36,230 nt of DNA from Stereocaulon alpinum. Lineage: Eukaryota > Ascomycota > Lecanoromycetes > Lecanorales > Stereocaulaceae. The DNA is taken from the NCBI GenBank assembly GCA_018257865.1, contig JAEUBA010000164.1, positions 1 to 36,230 of the forward strand, read 5' to 3'. Positions within the stretch are counted from its first letter, which is position 1. Every line of letters starts with the position of its first letter. The notes beneath the pieces were generated by a model. It was not told where the DNA came from. It did not search any database and saw only the letters and a program-made list of their open reading frames with translations. Below are positions 22,601-32,164 of the stretch, piece after piece. The translations under genes were made by a program, and so were the position numbers.

Positions 22601-25600
22601 TGCCTTCAGCATTCGGATCGGCACCAAATTTGAGTAGCAAGTTAACCGTGCTTTCCCTCTCTTGATCTGAAGCGTCATAAAGCGCCGTGTTCAGCAGTTC
22701 GGCGTTTGTCCCGCGCTTCTCGAGCAATCCAAGGATATCATCGCGACCCTGTGTCGCTGCATTATGGAAGGCCTTATGATGTGGCAAGTGAGGTTTGTGC
22801 GCCAACAGACTCTTCACGACATCGGTTCGCCCGTTCTTCGAAGCACTCTCAAGAGCTTGTACCTCCGATGCACCTTCGGTGCCAAATTCAAGCAATACTT
22901 GGACGACTTCAGCGTGTCCATACGTCGCAGCTGCGACGAGTGGGCTATTGTAAGTCTTGATTTTCTGATTCACATCCCAGCCTTTTTGCAGTAGAAGGTG
23001 GACTATGTCAGCGTAGCCTTTCCGTGCTGCTGCCCCAAGGGCACTACCATAACGATATTCATCATCCGAATCGACTTCAATCCCATGTTCCAGGAGACTC
23101 TGCACAACCTCTATAAGCCCATGATAGGCGGCGACATTCAGTGGTCGTATATGCCAACCACCCTTTAAATTCACGTCCGCACCGTGTCGCAAAAGTTCCC
23201 GAACGATATCCGTGCTCTTCATGTAAATGGCAATATACAGTGGTGTTCCCCTAGTTTCATCCTGCCAATTGACCTCCGCCCCGTGCTCCAGGAGATACTG
23301 GACAATATCTATATAGCTGCAATAGGCTGCGACCCAGAGAGCAGAGGGACCACCATTTTCAGCCGGGTGGTTGACATCAGCACCAGCTTTCAATATCCGA
23401 TCGACCAAGCTAATGTCGCCATAGTCGCAAGCCCATGACAACGGAGTGTAGCCCCAAGAGTCTGCCTTATGAAGCTCCCGGATACGGCCGTGCTCCAGCA
23501 AGTAGGTTAGTAGCGACGAATAGCCAGTCAAAGCAGCGAGATGTAAGGGCTTGATACCAGTGACGCCAGCATGCTTAGTTTCTTCACTATATTCAGTCCA
23601 CCAAGCATCTCGGGTAGAAGACTCCTCGGCCCAGAATTCATCGTTTAAGTCGAGTTCCTCAACCACATCTATCGGTGCCTGCATAGCATGTTCCAGCCAA
23701 TAATTGACCGCATAGCCAAGCAACGATTCCCCGTCTTGAGAGTCTTCAGGCTGAGCTAGTGATGTGTCACCCGGAACATCGTTGCGCGATAAGTCTTGTT
23801 TTTGCGGCCGTTCTGTGGCATCATTTGTAGAGTGATTTACAGTGTCATTGGTATCGGTGTCCGCGTCCACCCTAGATTCATTCTGACTTTCGGCACCAGC
23901 ATTTCCATCTTCGGTCGCATGTGGGGGTGTTTTAGCCTGCTCTAGAGAACGCATCTCATCGTCCTCCGCAAGAGGTTTCACCGCGAATGCACTTCGCACG
24001 TGCTCCAGACATCGTAGGGCAATAACGCCATGCTGAACGTCGCTGAGGGCCAACGTCAATTCTCCCTTAGCGTAGGTTCTCAGGTGTTCTTTTGCAATGA
24101 CATCAATCCATTCCACTAATTCATCTCCTTCCTCATTCATATTGGTCAATAGAAAGGCACCGCATCGCCTGATATATCCCTTTAAAGCGTCTTCGTTATC
24201 TCGAACTTCACATGGTAAGTCAGCAATCAATGCAAGCTCGTAGAGCGAAGGCGACTCTTCCGCAAGGATCAGACACCGTAGGATTTCTTTAGTATATTCG
24301 ATGCCTTCGTTTCTGGGGCTCAGTACCTGCGGTCGTCCAGGTCAGTCAAAGCCTGGCAAGCTTGGAGCAAATGTAAATGACGTCGTAATAGTTAGGAAGG
24401 ATTGCCTACCCGTTGACGAGTGAATTCAAACATGTCCGTAAGCCCATACGGAAGATCTTCTAAGTATTTTCTGATCAGGGAAACATTAGTCTGTGATGAG
24501 TCAAGATTCTTGAGTTCCTGCACTACAAGGTGAGCGTAGATATAATTCCCGTCTGCCTTGGTGTAGACATAACGCTTAATCAAGTACTTCAAGGCGTCAT
24601 TGAAGTTCTTCTGCTGGGCCAGTTCATCGACCTGGCCGGAGATCTCTTGTTTGACGCCGTCATTGATAAACCCAGCGTTCTCCTTGTCTTCCATGCAGAT
24701 GACAAGCGCCTTCGTGAGACTACTCTCAATGTCAGGCCTTCCTGATCTGCTCAAAAATAACCATTTGACAATTGTCTCGTCATCGCCTTTTTTCTCTAAT
24801 GGAAGCTTCAGGTAAGGCTCTAGGTAGGAGAGGAATTCTTTCCGTGATTCCTTGTCCGTTTCGTCGAGCGCATTGACGATGAAGAAAACATTTTCGACAG
24901 ATGAGTCGCTCAGCATGTTCTGCAGACTGCTCCACAGCGCAGCCAAAGAGATGGTATCGAAGTTTTGGGGCTTACGACCCCCTTTCTTCCCTGTTCCTTC
25001 ATCAACAAGCAGATTTTCGGCCAGGTCTCTGTTTTTCCAAATCATCTGACGAATCAATAATTTGAGAACATCTCGGACAGTCCGCCGGTGAGAGTCCTTT
25101 TCGTCGCAGAAAAAGTAGGCCAGAAAGACGCCTTCTGTTTGTTTTACCTGCTCTTGGAGGTGCTGCATGATTGAACAGGCGATGACGGGTTGGCCCTTTC
25201 CGGCGTCTCCATGGATCCAGAGAACTTGCGAATCTTTGGCTTCTTGCCACTTGGTGTAATTCTCGTTGCTAAGCGCCCATGAAGCTTGATCAACGGGTCG
25301 GCCTCGGAGGCTGTCTTGAAGATCTTTCTGCGGGTCGGTGGCCTTCAGCTCTTCCAGAATGGTCTGGTAAGTACCATCATCAACAAGAGTCTGCCTAATA
25401 GCATTCTGGCGTGATCTAAGGACACGTGCGGCTGTCTTTACCATAGCATTGATCTCACCAGAGACGGAAATGTACATTCCATCTTTGGGTCCAGTAAATT
25501 TGTTGAGCCCAAAGTGATCGGCTCCCAATCCACCACTTCTATACCCGTCGATATGTGCGGAACTTTCGTCAACAACCACTTCCTTATGGTTTATAAGTGG

Positions 25601-26317
25601 GCTCTTGACGAACAGGCCCATCGTGTCGCTTGCGTGCTGTTCGAAGTAGCAAAATAATTGCATGTTGCTCTCTCTGGCAAGGAAGCTGAAATCAGAAAGT
25701 AGATCTTTGAGGATCTCAGATCCTTCCTCCAATATTTTCAATAAGCCGGAGTTGACCCCAAGACCGATTGACTCTGCCATTTCTGCCAACAGAGTAGCCT
25801 TTTTCTGAGACTTCGTGCCTCGGAAAGGCGTCCCAAGGAAGATGCAGCCGACGACAGAGTTGATTATGTTAGGGTAATCCATCTGCCGTAATTGTGCACT
25901 AATTAAAGCCTTTTCGACGATAATACCGCCTAAGCAGTGACAAACAAATATAATGGGTCGCTTTAAGCCTCTTTGTCTTAGATGGGAAAGTGCTTGCACG
26001 AGCTGATCTGCGACGCTGGACAGTTTCTGGTTTATTGAGCCCCTCCCGAACCATTGGCTTTCATACTCAAAAATCATGATTCTCGCGTTTGGGATGGATC
26101 GCGGCAGCATATTGCTGTCACTCAGCCAGTCGACCTTGTTCTTCCTCCACGTCCATTCCGGATTAGCGCCCAACCCAGGCACAGCGACAATGTCGACCTC
26201 GATGTCCTCATTCGGAGCTTTCCGTGATTGATCCGGATCTGGACTGACGATCCTGAGTCCCTGATTGATTTCAACATGGTCAAGCTTCGAGTGCTTGCCG
26301 TTAGTCGCCGTGGCCAT
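19655..26317 (-). CDS. NLR-type STAND receptor: SesB-like hydrolase, NACHT, ankyrin repeats, low-complexity tail
   Basis: Four exons join in frame: 26317-24410, 24326-22597, 22546-21424 and 21307-19655 (6414 nt, 2137 residues). The start ATG has A at -3 and G at +4. Residues 40-270 are an alpha/beta-hydrolase of the fungal SesB-like type (VDIVAVPGLG, FVCHCLGG, LGTPFRG, ADHFGLNKF); the usual nucleophile Ser is Cys128. Residues 340-640 are a NACHT-type NTPase: P-loop GDAGKGQP at 370-377 and Walker B FFIVNALDE at 478-486, followed by SRSGRPDI and LEDLPYGL. A Ser/Thr/Asp-rich linker leads to about 25 ankyrin repeats (about 893-1750), many with ALQAAA. Then come an acidic block (about 1754-1802) and a Tyr/Gln/Pro-rich tail with PPRIPPRP and PPPMPPRP. 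Family knowledge: such receptors mediate non-self recognition and heterokaryon incompatibility in fungi. That role here is inferred. Confidence 0.9.
21308..21423 (-). other. Intron 3 of the NLR gene (116 bp)
   Basis: Minus strand GTGCGT...CACGCAG with ACTAAT branch motif. It joins LYGSVMQ to AAAFGQNVDLMDL, again inside an ankyrin repeat and in phase 0. Confidence 0.92.
22547..22596 (-). other. Intron 2 of the NLR gene (50 bp)
   Basis: Minus strand GTATGG...TTCACAG with GCTAAT as branch site. It splits a Glu codon in an ankyrin repeat; joining restores GKEYGNALQAAAF, the repeat consensus seen elsewhere in the protein. Confidence 0.92.
24327..24409 (-). other. Intron 1 of the NLR gene (83 bp)
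   Basis: Minus strand GTAGGC...CGCAG with a CTGAC branch-like motif about 15 bases before the acceptor. Splicing joins ...FTRQR to VLSPRNEGIEY in phase 0. Reading through adds five residues and a stop. Confidence 0.88.
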
Positions 26318-26966
26318 GTTCCTTCATCCGATACGTTGAAGACTTGGCATCGGCTTGCCTACCATTTGGCTAACGAAGGAAGAGCCATAAATCGCAAGAC
26401 ATTCATTTTATGCGCTGCTTGGTACCAATGCGAAGTAGTTGATACAGACCGTACGATAGATGCAAAATACGTGGAAGGGGTTGTCATCTTACTATAAACT
26501 GCGAAGTGCGCAGCCTCTCCTCAGGTAATCTCCGAGCTGAGTGAGACCTAACGTATGCCGCTGACTGAACCACATCGCCTGGTTGATGTCAAAACTCGGG
26601 ATCTGAACCCCTAAAGAGCTCGCTAAGCATCTGACATGCATAAAGACCGCCTACTGTGGAGACTAGTCGCAATCTCGCAAATCTTTCTTTCCTTGAAGTC
26701 TGCATCATCTTTCCTACGATTGCCACGGCCGAGGTTGAGTCTTTAGAAGTGGCATTCGGGTATTCGATTGAGATAGATCATTTGAGTCCTAGGTTATAGA
26801 GAACGAAGAACGCTCCAAAGATGCAGCTAAAGCACAAAATTTGAGAAGAAGCCACGACCTTGGCTTGCTACGTCTCTGGTACCCTCAGAATCAGCACTGC
26901 GACAGAAAGGGTCCTCAGCTCTTGAAGGCTTGCAAACGACCAATTGTATGGGCCGGTTCCGGAAAT
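26318..26966. promoter_or_regulatory. Shared intergenic region of a divergent gene pair
   Basis: 649 bp of balanced-composition DNA between the NLR start (minus) and the membrane-protein start (plus). It must hold both promoters. No convincing ORF, tRNA or repeat is seen. CTATAAAC near 26492 is TATA-like on the plus strand but far (about 470 bp) from the plus-strand ATG, so its role is unclear. Confidence 0.6.
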
Positions 26967-27016
26967 ATGATGTCCGATCACCACTCTCCCGAGGAACGAG
27001 GACCGTCGCCGCGTGA
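26948..27016 (+). other. Possible upstream ORF overlapping the start of the membrane-protein gene
   Basis: An out-of-frame ATG at 26948 opens 22 codons, ending TGA at 27014-27016 inside the main CDS. If transcription starts upstream of it, it could reduce use of the ATG at 26967 or favour the in-frame ATG at 27024. Confidence 0.35.
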
Positions 27017-28136
27017 CGCGACCATGAACACTGACGTCCTTCCCTCAAACGGTGCATTCCCAGATGCAGACAACAGCAATGAGAAATCCAGCCCATATGA
27101 CGACTTCCTCCCTGCTTCCTACCGGACTTCAAACGACGACATCGCATGCTCCACGGTCACAACTAGCCTCCTGCAAAAAGAGTTTCAAGTGAAGAGACTA
27201 AACGAGATACACAAATGGCTCTGGATGGTAGGGCAGCCGATGCCCCCCAGGCCTCTGCACTACCAGAAAGCCGTCGGACGCAACATTGTCGTGCACGAGC
27301 AAGCAGACCTGCACCTCGTCTGGGACGAGCAGCGGATCTTCCTCAAACCCATCCCAGGGTACCTCCTCAACCATAATTTCTGGCGCGACATCCTCAGCTG
27401 CAACAACGGCTGCGAATCCACCTCTCACCGGAAACCCAGCAGAGACCCTCCTCCACATCGCTCTCAAGATCCAGAAAACCAGAAATGCGCAACCTGCCGC
27501 CTTCGCGCCCTCACAACCGGTTTCCTCTACACCTACACCGCCCTCCTATCCCACGAATCCGACTTCCACATCGCCCAATCGCACAACCTGATCCCCTCCT
27601 CCTTCACCTGGCCGCAATGGCGAGCGTTCGTCAAATATCTTCTCTCCTCTTCAAATAATAAAGACATGCATACCATCAACCTCCGCTACCACTACGGCGA
27701 ACTCCGCCTCTCCCGCCTCAACATCATCTACATCCTCACCCTCCGCGCCCCCCTCCGCGGCTACCTCTACGGCTACAACACCTACCATTCCTTCTGGAGC
27801 ACAAACACCAAGCGCGTGGCAGCCGGGTTCGCTTACTTGGCCTTGGTGCTCACGGCTATGCAAGTGGGCCTTGCTACGGAGAAGTTGGGGAAGAGTGACG
27901 CTTTTCAGAGGGCTAGTTGGGGGTTTGCGGTGTTTAGTATTGTGGCACCGTTGGGGTTGCTGGGGTTGGTTCTGGGGGTGTTTTTGGGGGTGTTTGTTGT
28001 TAATTGGGTGTGGACGAGGAAGTATTTAAGGAGGAGGATGAGGTGGATTGGGAGAGGGGGGATGGAGGGGTGGAGCTTAGATGGATGGGATTGTGCGAAG
28101 ACGGATGAAGAGACGGAAGGACGGAATGGCGCATGA
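26967..28136 (+). CDS. DUF6601-like fungal membrane protein
   Basis: A single uninterrupted frame of 389 codons from the tandem ATGs at 26967/26970 (A at -3). The frame stays open upstream to 26841, but only from a TTG. The N-terminal ~75 residues are polar and disordered-looking. A conserved-looking core follows: IHKWLWMVGQPMPPRPLHYQ at about residues 81-100, then LHLVWDEQRIFLKPIPGYLL, ALLSHESDFHIA, WPQWRAFV and YGELRLSRLN. Two hydrophobic helices lie at about 284-305 (GFAYLALVLTAMQVGLA) and 318-350 (WGFAVFSIVAPLGLLGLVLG onward), then a basic tail KYLRRRMRW. I recall this pattern from the fungal DUF6601 family, whose function is unknown. It is divergent from the NLR gene. The TGA is followed at once by the target duplication of a Copia element, so the gene has lost its native 3' flank. 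Confidence 0.82.
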   Translation: MMSDHHSPEERGPSPRDATMNTDVLPSNGAFPDADNSNEKSSPYDDFLPASYRTSNDDIACSTVTTSLLQKEFQVKRLNEIHKWLWMVGQPMPPRPLHYQKAVGRNIVVHEQADLHLVWDEQRIFLKPIPGYLLNHNFWRDILSCNNGCESTSHRKPSRDPPPHRSQDPENQKCATCRLRALTTGFLYTYTALLSHESDFHIAQSHNLIPSSFTWPQWRAFVKYLLSSSNNKDMHTINLRYHYGELRLSRLNIIYILTLRAPLRGYLYGYNTYHSFWSTNTKRVAAGFAYLALVLTAMQVGLATEKLGKSDAFQRASWGFAVFSIVAPLGLLGLVLGVFLGVFVVNWVWTRKYLRRRMRWIGRGGMEGWSLDGWDCAKTDEETEGRNGA

Positions 28137-28141
28137 GGAGT
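28137..28141 (+). repeat. 5' target-site duplication (GGAGT) of Copia family 1
   Basis: GGAGT lies between the TGA stop at 28134-28136 and the LTR at 28142, and recurs at 34205-34209 after the 3' LTR. Five base pairs is the usual Copia duplication. Confidence 0.92.
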
Positions 28142-28356
28142 CGTTAGAATAAGTGGTGAAAACTATGGTGGATGAGGCCTACTTGGCAAGCTTGCTTAGC
28201 TAGCCTAGTAGGGCTAGGGCTTGCCAAGGCCTCCATGCGCCTACTAGATAAAATCTCTGCATGCAATTCTATCTAGCAACAACAACGTCAATAGCAATAG
28301 ATTGTTCACCCCCAAATCAATAACCAATCAGTTAATAGCTTACTGATATTCTAAAG
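28142..28356 (+). repeat. 5' LTR of Copia family 1, un-RIPed
   Basis: 215 bp retaining CA/TG at all 17 sites where the 3' LTR has TA. It may now supply the 3' end of transcripts of the upstream gene. It is the right-hand border of the gene island. Confidence 0.95.
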
Positions 28357-28368
28357 GGTTATGAGCCC
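28357..28368 (+). other. Primer binding site, half-tRNA-iMet type
   Basis: GGTTATGAGCCC starts immediately after the LTR and is complementary to the anticodon arm of eukaryotic initiator tRNA-Met (GGGCUCAUAACC). Priming by a cleaved tRNA-iMet half is known from Drosophila copia. Confidence 0.85.
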
Positions 28369-31300
28369 GGGTTCTGCAACCCGTTAGCATCAAATTGCTG
28401 CCTAGGACGAATACTACACACCTGTCGAATAGGGGGTTGAAAATTTCGAAGGAGGAATCCAACAACAGGATTTCGAAGAAGGAATTTAATACCACACTAT
28501 ACGGACCAAAGAAGAACTCAACACCAGCAGACACTAAAAGCCTAATATTATTAAGATAGACGAGCTCAGACCGACTAATAAGTCGCTGCTGAAAGGCGTT
28601 GAGGATTGGCCGTATTTTGAACAGGAAATAGAAGCAATATTCAGAGTCTAAAAGATATAGGAGGTAGTAATAGGAAAGAAGAAAAGACCTATACTACCTA
28701 TACTACTAATACCTCCCGAGTCCTAATCGTCTACCTCTAGAGATAAACTCCTAGAGTATATATTCGAATAAATTAAGAAGTATAAGAAGTTACTGGAAGA
28801 ATAGAAAGAAAGGAACTCCTCTACTATAGGAGTACTTATACTGCGCTACGGACCTATACTAAGGAGCTATATAAGGAAGATAGAAATAGTCTCCGTTACT
28901 TAGGAAAAACTAATATAAGTGTATAGCGTATCTTTAATTACGTTAATTAATATAATAATAGGAGTACTTACTCGCCTTAAATTAACCTTATTTAATACTA
29001 TCTAGGATTACGCTGCGGAATTTAAGAATTATAAGGATAAACTAAGCTTACTAGATACGACTATCCTACTAGTATTACTAGCAGCGCTATTTCGCAACGG
29101 TCTAGAAGAATTACTTATACCTTACGTTTTTAACCTAGTATAATAATATAAGACCTTAGGAAGTATACTGGATATTAATACTATAATAGCGGCACTATCG
29201 GAGAAGTAAGTATAACTTAACGATAGTAAAAATAATAATAAGTCGTTAGTAGCCAAATTTAGTAAATAGGATAAGGTAAAAAGGCCTCTAAGAAGCCCTG
29301 CTAGCAGCCGACTACCCTATAGTAGGAATCCTCCTACTAATAAAAAGGATAAGAAGGATAATAAGGGAACTTACCCTTATTACGGAAAGTTACACCGGAA
29401 AGATAATTGCTAGTATACTAATCTATAATCCGTACCTACTAACTAAATCCTAAATAAAGAAATTATAGACTAGGTTAAGGCTAATAAAAAGAAGGCCTCT
29501 ACTGCGAAGGCGTTAACAGCGCCTCTAGCCTCACCTGCGGCGAATTTACCTATAGAAGCTTATAATAAGAAAGCTAGCGAATCTAACGAATATATTAGAC
29601 TTAGTATTACTAGAAAATCCTTACGTAATAAGCTAACTAACTCTAACTCTTAAAGGATTAATACGTCTATTCCTTCTAATCTAAAGGAGGAAGCGGTTTA
29701 TATTAATACCGCCTCTAACGTCTATACTATATAGGATATTTCCAAATTCTAGACCTACCAGAAAGTTAATAAAATACTATTAGGAATCGACGGCAACTTA
29801 CTAAGAGTCCTAGGAATTAGAACCGTGCACTATCTAAGTATAGTTAACGGAAAACTTATAATAATCAAGCTTTCTAGCGTCTACTACGTACCTGCGATAT
29901 ATTATAATTTGCTCTCGGTAGCTTACCTAGAAGACAAAGGATACTATACCGTTATTAAAGACGGTCGATTCGATATTATCGATAATAACGGTAACTTAGT
30001 CCTTACCGGAACCTGAGTAGGTAATAGTTACCTACTCGATCTTTAATATACTAAGATACTGTATATATTACGATCTTTAAAGAAACCTCTCGCAAATTAT
30101 ATATCTTAGGATAAATAGCACCGCCGTCTAGGTTACCTAGGTATATAAGACGTTAAGAAGCTTACTTATATTACCTTAGGGATTAATACTAAGATAGCGG
30201 ATAAGCTATAAAAAGTAGTACTACTATATAAATATTACGAAGACTACGTAATTATAAAGATAACTAAAATTTATAATAGAATTACTTATCGATAGGACCT
30301 AACTAAACGAGAATTAGTACTAGGAGTAAAGATCTCCTTAGATATTACTAGCGGTAGTTAGATTAAGCTTACTAAGGGCGGATACCGCTATTATACCTCC
30401 TTTATATATAAGGCTACCGATATAGTCTGGATTTATATAATAAAATTTAAGACTGATCTCCTAATAATACTACGCGATCACCTAACGTTAATAAAGACTT
30501 AGGGACGACTAGTTAGTCGCTTTACTAGCGATAATAAACTAATCTACGCCTCTAAGAAAGTATAAGCTATCCTGCGGAGCTTTAGAATTAAATAGGAGCT
30601 AGCGGAGCTATATACGCCGAATTAGAACGTAATTATAGAGCGAACTTTTCGAACCCTATTTAGTAGAGTTCGTGCAGTGCTATAAGACGCCGGCTTTAGC
30701 TAATCCTACTAGGGCGAGGTAATAAGCTATATTATCTATACTAAAAATAGGTTACTATCCTTAGTAGATCCGTCTACTACGCCCTATAAGGCTTAGATAG
30801 AAAAGAAGATAGATATTAGTAACTTTAGACGGTTTAGCTATATTATATATATCTATAATACTAATCTAACGAAGAAGAAGTTAGATAATAGGGCTATAAA
30901 AGCTAAATTTCTCGGCTACGGTTTTTGCAATAATTAATACCGTTTCTAAGACGTATAAAGAAAACGTATATTTAAATCCTCCTAGGTAAGATAGGAGCTA
31001 GACTCCTATATCGATAGTAAAGATATAGGGGTAGGCGAAGAAGAGTTATTTAATAAATTAGACTCGTAGGAATTCTTTACTATTAACTCGTTAATAGAGC
31101 GATAAAAGTCGCTAACTGTAACTGCTAACCTAGTTGAGTAAGGCGAATAAGCTACTAACGTAACCGCTATTATAGACGTTAATCTAACAGGCAATTCGGA
31201 TATAAATAATTCGAATAATTTAGACGAAAACGATTCGAATAACCCTAACGCCTCGAATAGCGATTTAAATAAATCTGACGACTTATCTAATAACGATATA

Positions 31301-31954
31301 TTTAAGACCCCTACGTAGATACCTGCGCTAGAGTAGACCCCTAAGGAGACTTAAGCTCCCCTATAGGCTGTAATAACTCCGTAATATCCGGAGACTCCTG
31401 CGACTACGGTCGTAAACGCGGAAAATATTCGCCTAATACGAATACGTATAAAGGAGAGGCTTAACTATAAGTAACTTTATAGGGGATTCGCAGTAAGAAT
31501 TACTGCTAGATTATATAAGGCTAAGGTATCTATACCTCCTATACCTACTAATATTTACGAGGCCCTAAGAGGCCCTAATAAAGAAAAGTAGATAGTAGCT
31601 TTCCTAGATAAGCTAGACTTATTAGAAAAGATAGTAACTTAGGATATACCAGCCCCCGTTCCTAAAGGATAGAAGGCCCTACCTAGACGTTAGGTCCTTA
31701 CTTATAAGCTAGACCTTAATAGAGAGATCGCTTAGTATAAAGCACGCTAGGTGGTTAAGGGATTTAGGTAAGTTAAAGGTCTTAATTATAACGAGACTTA
31801 TTTAAGTATAGTTAAAGGCACCGCAGTGCGAATTCTTATAGCACTGTACGCTAAATACGACTACGAAATAGAGCAGTCTAATATTATCACCGCCTTCCTC
31901 GAATCTTTACTAACGGAGGAAGTATAGGTTAAGCAGCCTTACGGCTTTACTAAC

Positions 31955-31999
31955 GGTAATCTAGCGGACGGTAATCTAGCGGACGGTAATCTAGCGGAC
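31955..31999 (+). repeat. 15-bp in-frame triplication in the RT region
   Basis: GGTAATCTAGCGGAC occurs three times in direct tandem (31955, 31970, 31985), encoding Asn-Leu-Ala-Asp-Gly steps between the YGFTNG and YRL blocks of RT. The copies are identical despite heavy RIP around them. Confidence 0.9.
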
Positions 32000-32164
32000 G
32001 CCTACCGACTTTAGCGCGCCCTATATAGCCTTAAGCAGTCTCCTCGCGAATAGTATAAAACTATCCGCTAATTTATAGAGTCCCTAGGATATACTAGGCT
32101 GGTTAAGGACTACTCTATATTTACTAGCGAAAATATTATAATAGTTATATTTTATATTAACGAC

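Noticed and set aside
24392..26317. Treating the three ankyrin/NACHT reading frames as separate genes
   Set aside because: Three GT-AG introns with branch sites join them in frame and restore repeat consensus at each junction.
26841..26966. Extension of the membrane-protein CDS upstream of 26967
   Set aside because: The frame is open but contains no ATG; the only start there is TTG, not expected in a fungal nuclear gene.
28340..28534. 64-codon minus-strand ORF after the 5' LTR
   Set aside because: It spans the LTR end, primer site and leader of the Copia; chance frame.
31006..31194. 62-codon minus-strand ORF
   Set aside because: Antisense to the Asn/Asp-rich hinge of the Copia polyprotein.
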